Shown: piece by piece, positions 56,576 to 64,000 of the stretch
Layout: each line of letters starts with the position of its first letter
Position numbering within the stretch: the first letter of the stretch is position 1
Source of the DNA: Trichoplusia ni
Taxonomy: Eukaryota; Arthropoda; Insecta; Lepidoptera; Noctuidae
Direction of reading: 5' to 3'
DNA length: 64,000 nucleotides
Assembly (NCBI RefSeq): GCF_003590095.1
Contig: NC_039490.1
Location: 11,487,834 to 11,551,833, forward strand
Translations under genes and position numbers: made by a program
Notes under the pieces: generated by a model
What the model saw: only the letters and a program-made list of their open reading frames with translations
What the model was told of the DNA's origin: nothing
The model's database searches: none

Positions 56576-56782
56576 TCCCTACTAATATTATAAATGCGAA
56601 AGTAACTCTGTCTATTTGTCTGTTACGCTTTCACGTCTAAACCACTGAACGGATTTTAATGAAATTTGGTACAGAGATAGAGTTGACCTTGAGAAAGAAC
56701 ATAGGATAGTTTTTATCCCGGACACTTGAAGAGTTCTCCTGGAAACGCGATATAACCGACCTCGACGTGGTCGAAAAGCTAG
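56576..56782 (+). mobile_element. Helitron-like non-autonomous element H4
   Basis: A|TCCCTACTAATATTATAAAT at the start, CTGAACGGATTTTAATGAAA and TAGGATAGTTTTTATCCCGG inside, and a CGACGTGGTCG hairpin followed by AAAAGCTAG|T at the end. Confidence 0.85.
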
Positions 56783-56815
56783 TAATAATTAAATCACTTA
56801 ATGCGGGAGTTCGAC

Positions 56816-57045
56816 TGGCCTGTTGGTCTAGTGGTTAGTGGCCCTGACTGCTGTACCGGAGGTCGTGAGTTCAATATCCACCCAGGATATTTTTCGTCTG
56901 ATGTGATACAATCAATTATTCTGCCTAGATGTTATTTATCTAAAATATGTATGTATTTTACAAATACAACTATGTTTATCAAATGTCTAGTACTTATACC
57001 ATAGCTTTGCTTGTTTTGAAACTAGATGGCGCTGTGTGTAAGTTC
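56816..57045 (+). mobile_element. tRNA-derived SINE, family A, copy A3
   Basis: Head GGCCTGTTGGTCTAGTGGTT, GGAGGTCGTGAGTTCAATAT (box B) and tail CTAGATGGCGCTGTGTG with an intact CTCF-like core at 57024-57033. Confidence 0.8.
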
Positions 57046-57049
57046 TGAA

Positions 57050-57790
57050 TATGACAGAAGTAGTACTTTTATAACTATGTGAAAGATTGACCGAAAGATT
57101 AACAAATTAACACCAGTGTTATTCAAATTTAATTAAATCTGCTTTTGACCGGAAATTTCGAAAGCTGGTAAAAGGATTAGAGTTCCAGTGTTTTGTTTTA
57201 ATTAAACAACAATGTCAAAAATTCCGCTCTTTCAAAACCGCGATATTACTTTGGGCAAAGTTTAATGTTAAAAATATAAACAACACTTTGAAATACATTT
57301 TCTTAAATTCTGTAATGATTTAATAAACCCGAAAGGATCTATTTTTAATAACATGGGAATCGTAAATAGTAAGGATTTCATATCTAGGAGAAAAGTGGCT
57401 GAAGCAACAAGCAATTCCAGAAGGAGCAATGATGGGAATGTGTAAACTTATTGCCTATGCATATCAGAATTATCAGAAAATTACATATTAAAACAGTTGC
57501 TGGAATTTAGCCCTTGAAACCCTAGTTCACATAAATACTTAGACCTTTGTTTAGTCCTAGCTACCGCATTAGGTTAAGTAACCTGTAGTGGTAGATTAGT
57601 GTGATAATTAAATTAATAAATAAAATTTTGAAATTGGTAACTAAGCCTGATTATCAGAAGTACTTTGTTTGCATTTTTGCAGGACAAAGTCAAAGTACAA
57701 AAGCAGATTAAAGCTTGCTCAGCTCTCATGGTGGTCTTTTGGGCCTATGTGCAGTTTTGAATAGGACTTGCCTCGTCCCGTATAGGGAAT
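57050..57790. other. No gene recognised
   Basis: Nothing recognised. Confidence 0.45.
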
Positions 57791-57797
57791 ATTATTG

Positions 57798-58024
57798 TCA
57801 CACTAATAATATACATGCTGAAATGTGTGTGTTTGTGTCTATGTTTGTTACCTTTTTAAGCCCAAACGGCTGGACCGAATCCAATGAAATTTTTAACGGA
57901 GGAAGTTGATACCTTGGATTAATATTTAGGCTACCCGTTCCGTTATCCGACTGCTTTTAAAGAGAGTAATCATTTTCCAGCTATCACCGACATCTAATCA
58001 GGTAAAGCCGAGAGAAATTGCTAG
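57798..58024 (+). mobile_element. Helitron-like non-autonomous element, variant
   Basis: TCACACTAATAATATACATG at the start, CCCAAACGGCTGGACCGAAT inside, and AGAAATTGCTAG|T at the end. The base before the start is G, not A. Confidence 0.6.
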
Positions 58025-58029
58025 TTTAA

Positions 58030-58550
58030 TACGAGTCATGTTCAAAAATATTCATAATGCTCCCTGTAGGTCTATAAAATGATTATTTTAATTACAATCT
58101 CAGCGGGTTTTAATTTTCTTACCCCGAAGTTATTAAAATTCTCAGTTATTACAAAATATCATGATTATAACTTAGTTGTTTAGATACTTAATGAAGGTTA
58201 GCTTGTAGCCTTTTTAATATAGGTTATTTTAATTATATTAATATCATAGTAGTATCCTAGTGTTAGTTGAAACTAAAGAAATTTTTTTAGTTTTATGAAA
58301 AGTCTGGTCTGAAATTGCATCCTGGAGTTTTTCAGGCCTTGGGCATTTGGTTATTGTATTAATATCTTGAAGAGAAATATTGAGATTGCTATATATCTGG
58401 AATATCAGCTGAGAAAATGTTGTTTTGGAAAGCTCAGTTCTTCAAAAAAAATATAAGTACATTTGTTTTATTTTTTAATTTTTGAAAAAAAAAGTTCTAT
58501 TGTAGATATTCCAATTGGTGAAAATAGGCAACAAGTAGTTTGAAAACGCA
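58030..58550. other. No gene recognised
   Basis: Nothing recognised. Confidence 0.45.
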
Positions 58551-58554
58551 AATA

Positions 58555-58812
58555 CTATAGGTTCCGTATAAAGGGACAAAAAAAATGGCAAACAGAATTG
58601 GTCACCCTTCAAATTTATGACCGTGGTTACATTTGCTCAACCGCAGTCTTAATTTTCAGTACGTATTATACTAGCGTCAACAGAAATATATCACCTGAGA
58701 ATTTTTGAACTGTTTAGCTATAATTTTTCTTAAACTACAATCTGGTAACAGACAAAATGCGGTGTCTCATTATTAGGATTCCGTTTTAACCATTTAGATG
58801 CGGAACTCTAAA
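58555..58812 (-). repeat. Dispersed repeat family D
   Basis: Plus strand runs from GGTTCCGTATAAAGGGACAA to AGGATTCCGTTTTAACCATT, inverted order. Confidence 0.65.
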
Positions 58813-58819
58813 ATATTTA

Positions 58820-59270
58820 AAAAGAAATCGTAACATAAATACACTCGAGAACAAAATTCGTTATATTCTTGCACAACTTAAATGAATATCTTTCATACTT
58901 TGCATTTCTTCATAATCTAAGAAGGTTTCCTTTTAAAATTGTTTTCGCGAATGTACTCAGATCGAGTGACGAATACGTAATGTTTGTCAATTGATATTCT
59001 GAAGGCGCCATCTTGATTTCTTTCTGTATTTGTTTTAGAATGTGTCCTGAATGCATTTAGGGTGATTCTGAGAGCTTTTTTTGCGTGTTTTTCGTGATTA
59101 AGTTATTGACTGAGAATGTTTAAGGATTCTTGGAAAATTATTATAGAAGATTACTTGTAAAAATACAGTTACAATAACAAAAATAGGAAACTGTTTTTGA
59201 ACAGGTTTTTTATAATTAAGTCTATATCGTTTAATAAAATCATTTTGAAGTTGAAGAGCCAAGTTGAACC
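58820..59270. other. No gene recognised
   Basis: Nothing recognised. Confidence 0.45.
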
Positions 59271-59277
59271 CAAGGAG

Positions 59278-59545
59278 AAATAAGGGCTACTACGCTGTCT
59301 GTGCAACTGCCCATCCGTCTATCACCGTGCTGTATCTCAAAACCGTAACAACTAGAAAGTTTAAATTTATACAGACGGTGTATTTTTGTTGCCGCTATAA
59401 CGACAAATAATAAAAATCAAAATCGAACAGCGATTGGTTCGGTCATAAATTTGATGGAAGACCAATTTGTTTTACAAAATTGTTTTTAGCCTATTTGTGC
59501 CGAACTCTCAGTGTCGCCAGTCAAACTCTGAATAATTTAGTTAGT
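59278..59545 (+). repeat. Dispersed repeat family D
   Basis: CTACGCTGTCTGTGCAACTG, CATCCGTCTATCACCGTGCT, GCCGCTATAACGACAAATAA and TTCGGTCATAAATTTGATGG. Confidence 0.7.
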
Positions 59546-59636
59546 GTCACCTGACAGTGACAAAAAAAGGTTAAAGCATTTAAATTTTTTAGTAGGATGC
59601 ACTAAACACAAATGAATATGTGTGGCATAAATCCTT

Positions 59637-59962
59637 TTTTAGGGTTCCGTATCCAAGGAGTAAAAACGGAGTCCTATTACTGAAGCTCTGCTGTCTGTTT
59701 GCTTGTCAGCCCGTCCATCACCAGACTTTATCTCGTTAACCTTGATAGCTAGACAGCGGATTTTTTTTAAAGGTTTATTTATATTTTTATTTCTGCTGCA
59801 GTTATAACAACACAAACTGAAAATGAAATAAGCAATGATTATTTCGGGTATGAATTATTTGTCCAAACCAACAAAATTATTATATCAAACAAACAATTTG
59901 TATACCCTATATCTACGGAACACTCTCTATCTCAAGTCCGACTAGCACTTGACCGTTTCTTT
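59637..59962 (+). repeat. Dispersed repeat family D, most complete copy
   Basis: 326 bp from TTTTAGGGTTCCGTATCC to CTCAAGTCCGACTAGCACTT and GACCG. Useful as the family reference in this window. Confidence 0.75.
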
Positions 59963-60187
59963 ATAAACATCGTGTTGTGACTCAAAAATATGATATTGAA
60001 AGCTGATCTAACAGATGGAAATAAGGAAAAACTACAAAGGGCTTGGATTAAAGTAGTTTTACTAACAACATGCTATTACTCCGAGTTCAATCATACGCTA
60101 TCATTACGACTACTTACCTTAATGGGGCCTACAGTAACCTAGTTTGTAGTCATAGGGATGTTGATGTAAATTTTTGTAGGTATATGA

Positions 60188-60462
60188 CTAGCTGTTGCCC
60201 GCGACTACGTCCGTGTGGTTAGAAGATATAAGTTAGGAATTTTTAAATGGAATCCCTCGAAGATGAATAAATTTCCCTGTTTTTTTTTTTACATTTTCCA
60301 TTGTATCATCGCTCCTATTAGTCGCAGCGTGATGGTATGTAGCCTTAAACCTTCCTCGGCGAATGGTCTATTCAACACAAGAATTTTTCAATTTGAACCA
60401 GTAGTTCCTGAGATTAGCGCGTTCAAACAAACAAACTCTTCAGCTTTATATATTAGTATAGA
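60188..60462 (-). mobile_element. Helitron-like non-autonomous element H3
   Basis: Minus strand begins A|TCTATACTAATATATAAAGC and ends GTCGCGGGCAACAGCTAG|T. Closely similar to H1 and H2. The frame over it is not a gene. Confidence 0.85.
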
Positions 60463-60589
60463 TTTGTAGTATTCAAGAAGGATACGAAGCAAAATTGACG
60501 GTCTGTCTGTCTTAGTGTTTTTTTAGTAGAAATTTCAAAGTTGTCATGTTTCGTATATTTGGATTTCTTATTTCCAGGTGTGTAACTGA

Positions 60590-60712
60590 TAACTGGGTTG
60601 AGGAGGTCAGATAGTCGCTCTTGGTAAAACACTGGTACTTAGCTGAACCCGGTTAGACTGGAAGCCGACCCCAACATAGTTGGGAAAAGGCTAGGCTATG
60701 TGTGTATTTAAA
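60590..60712 (+). mobile_element. LINE 3' tail
   Basis: TGGGTTGAGGAGGTCAGATA, GTCGCTCTTGGTAAAACACT, GGTTAGACTGGAAGCCGACC and CAACATAGTTGGGAAAAGGC. Well-preserved copy of the tail also at 9465, 16935 and 44018. Confidence 0.75.
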
Positions 60713-60714
60713 TA

Positions 60715-61350
60715 AAGGTAATATATCAGTCTAGATTCAACAAATTGTTTTGCCTGCCTAGCCTTTTTAGCTCATTGGTAATTAAAACTATTTGGAACGG
60801 TCTCATCTTAATTGTACGTATATTATGTTACTAAACTATCTTTTTTGCCACTTAAAACTATAAATTAGATAGATGGTAGTTAAAAAATTTAAACAGTCAT
60901 TCGCGATATAACATTTCTAAAGGCCTTGAATTCCAGATTAATTTGCAGGTGTCATGGCCTAGTCTTTATAATATGTAAATAGAATTAAAGAAGCTCTTAA
61001 CATTAGTATTATCTGAAAATTTGTCAAACACTTTAAGAGCTAAGTACCTGAAAATTGAAATTAAATATCTCAGTACACATTTCAAGAATTTCGCAAGTAT
61101 AAAAATGAGGGATAATATTATTTTTACAGTCAGTAACAGGAATAGGGAAACCTAACAGAAACCCTTTTTTAACTTGGAAACAGAAACAAGGTCCCTTCAC
61201 AATTCACGCCACAATTTCATTTCATAATTTTACACTTAATCATATTTTTAGCACAAACTTTATAAACACTTGTCAGAGTTACTGTACGGTTATTTACTTT
61301 GAAATTAAGTTGAAGTTTCTTTTTTTTCAGTAGTGTTATTGCTGAAGCAA
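60715..61350. other. No gene recognised
   Basis: Nothing recognised. Confidence 0.45.
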
Positions 61351-61356
61351 GTTACA

Positions 61357-61583
61357 AACCGGTCAAGTACGAGCCGAATGTAGAAAACATGAGGTTTCAG
61401 TGCATATAGCCTGAATAAAAACAAATCGGTTGGATGACAAAATTATGATCGTAACAACCGGCGCAGGACCTCCAGAAATTTATTTTTAGTAGTCGATGTT
61501 GCAGCTACAATAGACAGACATCATCTGTGAAAATTTCAACTATCTGTCCATGGCGAACAGACATACAGTGGAGCCTCAGTAAC
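61357..61583 (-). repeat. Dispersed repeat family D
   Basis: Starts AAACCGGTCAAGTACGAGCC and ends AGTGGAGCCTCAGTAACATG. A family A SINE follows within about 10 bp. Confidence 0.65.
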
Positions 61584-61593
61584 ATGGTTTAGG

Positions 61594-61800
61594 ATTAGCC
61601 TGTTGGTCTAGTGGTGAGTGGCCCTGACTGCTATATGCGGACATCGTGGGTTCAATTCCCACCTACGTGTTTGTGTGATGAGCACGATCATTTTTTCTGT
61701 GTTTGGGTATTATTAATCTATATAATGTATGTATTTAGAAATATATAAGTATGTTCGTCAGTTGTCTAGTCTAAACACAAGCTCTACTTAGTTTTTTTTT
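61594..61800 (+). mobile_element. tRNA-derived SINE, family A, copy A4
   Basis: Head AGCCTGTTGGTCTAGTGGTG, box B GGTTCAATTCCCACC, body GTGATGAGCACGATCATTTT and TATTTAGAAATATATAAGTA. It ends in a T run before the CTCF-like segment. Confidence 0.8.
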
Positions 61801-62172
61801 TTGTTTTTAGAAACAAAAATCTTACTATCACCATACATCAATTTACACACTTTAATACACTCACAATCACTTCACCTACACAGAGTTACTCTCACTTAAA
61901 AAGAACAACTGCATAATCCAAGTCGGGTCGTACAAATAGGAAAATCGTTTAAACTTTAAAAGTTTGTTCCGAAGTTAGATTTCAGGCTCTTGTTTAAAAG
62001 AAAAGATGACATAGGAAGGGATATTGCGTTACTAAGGACCTTTCGTCTCAGGTAAAAAAACGATAGACTTGGGAAACTTTGGAGGTTTGAAAAGGGGTCA
62101 AAGTTTAATGGAAAATTGATTTTCGAAAGACTGTAGAAGTGGGAGTGTGGATAAATTATACTACTATTTATA

Positions 62173-62314
62173 TCCTACTATCTACTAAACGCGAAGGTTT
62201 GTGTGTATGAATATTTGTTCGTCTTCCACGCAAAAACTTAGGATAGTAGAACTAGGATAGCTTTTAACCCAATTTTATGTTCCCGTTGTATCATTCTCGA
62301 TGTCGCGGGCGGGC
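62173..62314 (+). mobile_element. Helitron-like element, internally deleted
   Basis: A|TCCTACTATCTACTAAACGC at the start, CCACGCAAAAACTTAGGATA inside and GATGTCGCGGGCGGGC near the end, with the CTAG missing. Confidence 0.55.
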
Positions 62315-62362
62315 TTATTTATTATATTCTACTAATTTGGATATTATCTTTGTTTTACAATA

Positions 62363-62600
62363 GTGGGGGTAAAAATAGAACTATAATACTAAGGGTCCGT
62401 GGTCTTTCAGTTTGCCACCAGGAGTTAGAGCAAATACATAATACGTGTATCATGTATTTTTGTTTCCGCTCCATAAACAAGTCTTAAAAGTAAACCTTAA
62501 TGGTTTTAGCAACGGTTGCTATGGTGATTTTTTTTATTGAAATTCTATGGTCTTCAAGTTCTTTAATTCTAAGTTCTTCGTCGCAAGACTGACTTTTTTA
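62363..62600 (+). repeat. Dispersed repeat family D
   Basis: GGGGGTAAAAATAGAACTAT, AAGGGTCCGTGGTCTTTCAG and GTATTTTTGTTTCCGCTCCA; decayed. Confidence 0.5.
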
Positions 62601-62746
62601 TTTTGCTACCATGCTATATGTAAGACCAAAACTGTATCTGTACTAAACTGTATCAATCTATGAATCAATCAATGCGATCTCAACCATTGCATGTATCAAA
62701 ATTGAGGACCAAGATATTTAATGGTACTGACTTTATGTTGAGCCCA

Positions 62747-62976
62747 GGGCCCCAATTCTGGTATTCACAATGGCCGATGAATGAATGCAAATCACGCATA
62801 TTAAGAATGGAATATAAGCATTTGACCAACAAAATAATTTTAAATTTAGTACGTGGCGGAACAATGAAGTTCAGTACAAGGAATTTCCAATTATTGGCAA
62901 AATGCTGAAGTATTAAAGTTTCAAATTTAATCCAAATGCCATTCAGTCATCGGCCATAATAATAGAATCGGGGCCC
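62747..62976. mobile_element. 230-bp MITE
   Basis: Ends GGGCCCCAATTCTGGTATTC and, inverted from the right, GGGCCCCGATTCTATTATTA. A second inverted match, ATGGCCGATGAATGAATG versus ATGGCCGATGACTGAATG, lies just inside. No clear target duplication. The 82-codon frame over it is probably chance. Confidence 0.75.
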
Positions 62977-62979
62977 ACA

Positions 62980-63320
62980 AGTGGGGTAAACAATTTTAAA
63001 GATGATGATGATAATAAAGTTATACTTGCATAACAGTAGCGTGAAAGACAGACTCACAATCAAGACGTCGTCAATGTCAATTAAGACAGGGGGAAACGTT
63101 TTATCTTCGACTCTCTGATTCTAATCGGGTGAGATTACAGATAACTGACATCTGAATCGAAATAAAAATCAAATTACAATCCAGTGAAGAGATCTTTCAA
63201 ATTTTTAAGCTTTGTACCTACAACGGCGTGATTTAAGAAAGGTTTAGGGTGAGTTTTACATCCTATATAGACTGTTTTGTAGTATAAATATGCTTAAAAA
63301 ACAGGTTTTCAACAAAAATT
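62980..63320. other. No gene recognised
   Basis: Short GATGAT repeat at 63001-63017. Otherwise nothing recognised. Confidence 0.45.
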
Positions 63321-63324
63321 AGTT

Positions 63325-63495
63325 ACCTTTTAATTTTATGACCGTAACAATTGATCGTGAACCTCGAGTTTCATTTTGATTATTTATTGTATAGCTGCAA
63401 TTGAAATATGTATATCATCTGTGAAAAGTTAAATTGTCCAGCTGTGGCGTTACACAGTCTAGTGATAGACGGACTTACAGACTTAACACTTTATG
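63325..63495 (-). repeat. Dispersed repeat family D, fragment
   Basis: TATGACCGTAACAATTGATC and CATCTGTGAAAAGTTAAATT, then TCTAGTGATAGACGGACTTA, inverted order. Confidence 0.45.
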
Positions 63496-63756
63496 GTGTA
63501 AATTTCGTTCTTGTCCGGAAATTTTGGTTTTGTTTTTTTTTTTTTTGATTCGAATGCGATTCGGATATCGTACTGTCAAACCAAATCTAAATCGAAAACC
63601 CATCTAGTGTTACGTTGGTCGTTCCAGACATTACAGAAAGCAAAAAAAAAAACAAAATATGGTTTTGAAAAAGCAATTAAGATAATCGTAAATTTATAAG
63701 TGACGCTGGTTAGATTTAGTAACAAAAACCGTCAAACATCAAAGTCAAAGTTTTTA

Positions 63757-63890
63757 ACATCAAAGGATGACTGTTTTTGTTACTTACACGTCTGAAAAGC
63801 CTGACCGATTTCGATGAAATTTGGCAAAGGGATAGCTGAAACCTTGAATTAACACATAGGCTTTATCCGACTTAATTAAAAAGGGGTTCC
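63757..63890 (+). mobile_element. Helitron-like fragment
   Basis: AAAGCCTGACCGATTTCGAT, GAAATTTGGCAAAGGGATAG and AACACATAGGC match the internal part of the family. Both ends are missing. Confidence 0.45.
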
Positions 63891-64000
63891 GTTTTTGCAA
63901 TTATAACCTACATACATACAACCGAACAAAGCGTGTACAGCAGTTTGTAATATAAAAGTGACGAAAATCTTTGAATTTCTGTAAAAAGAGAAAGATGTGG

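Noticed and set aside
62660..62908. 82-codon frame
   Set aside because: Most of it lies within a MITE; no match to a transposase.

Overview
The window looks like AT-rich nuclear DNA of a moth, probably a noctuid. The evidence is one recognisable gene, the allatostatin-A (FGLamide) neuropeptide precursor, whose peptides match lepidopteran (helicostatin-type) forms, together with a dense set of dispersed repeats of lepidopteran type: tRNA-derived SINEs, Helitron-like elements ending in CTAG, LINE tails and MITEs. There is no sign of bacterial or plasmid sequence, no rRNA, no CRISPR array and no tRNA gene that is not a SINE head.

The gene lies on the minus strand at 15953-14334 in three coding exons. 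It encodes a 223-residue secreted prepropeptide with nine amidated FGL peptides. Both introns have GT/AG ends and keep the frame (phases 2 and 1). A TATA-like sequence at 16071-16079 lies inside an imperfect palindrome that recurs at four other places in the window.

The other 62 kb is intergenic or possibly intronic. 0-14 kb holds a retroelement protein relic (2.1-2.5 kb), a 231-bp MITE with a clear target duplication (5.03-5.26 kb), LINE relics, a SINE and the first copies of the most abundant repeat, called family D here. 16-32 kb holds SINEs, Helitron-like copies, and at 26.8-27.2 kb a compact cluster of GC hairpins, a G-quadruplex motif and a palindrome. 32-37 kb holds a 381-bp MITE and a three-layer nest: a LINE fragment inside a 1.5-kb TIR transposon inside a family D repeat. 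37-64 kb is mostly repeats: about 13 further family D copies, three closely similar Helitron-like elements, SINEs and another MITE. Two short open frames (44459-44722 and 52258-52473) could not be assigned. The second is richer in G+C than its flanks and may be an exon or transposon remnant.

The most unusual structures are (1) a 65-80-nt palindromic motif family at five loci, one just upstream of the neuropeptide gene; (2) a SINE family whose tail carries a core matching the insect CTCF consensus, intact in some copies and decayed in others; and (3) the hairpin and G-quadruplex cluster at 26.8-27.1 kb. Repeat boundaries are by eye. Family names A-D are local labels.
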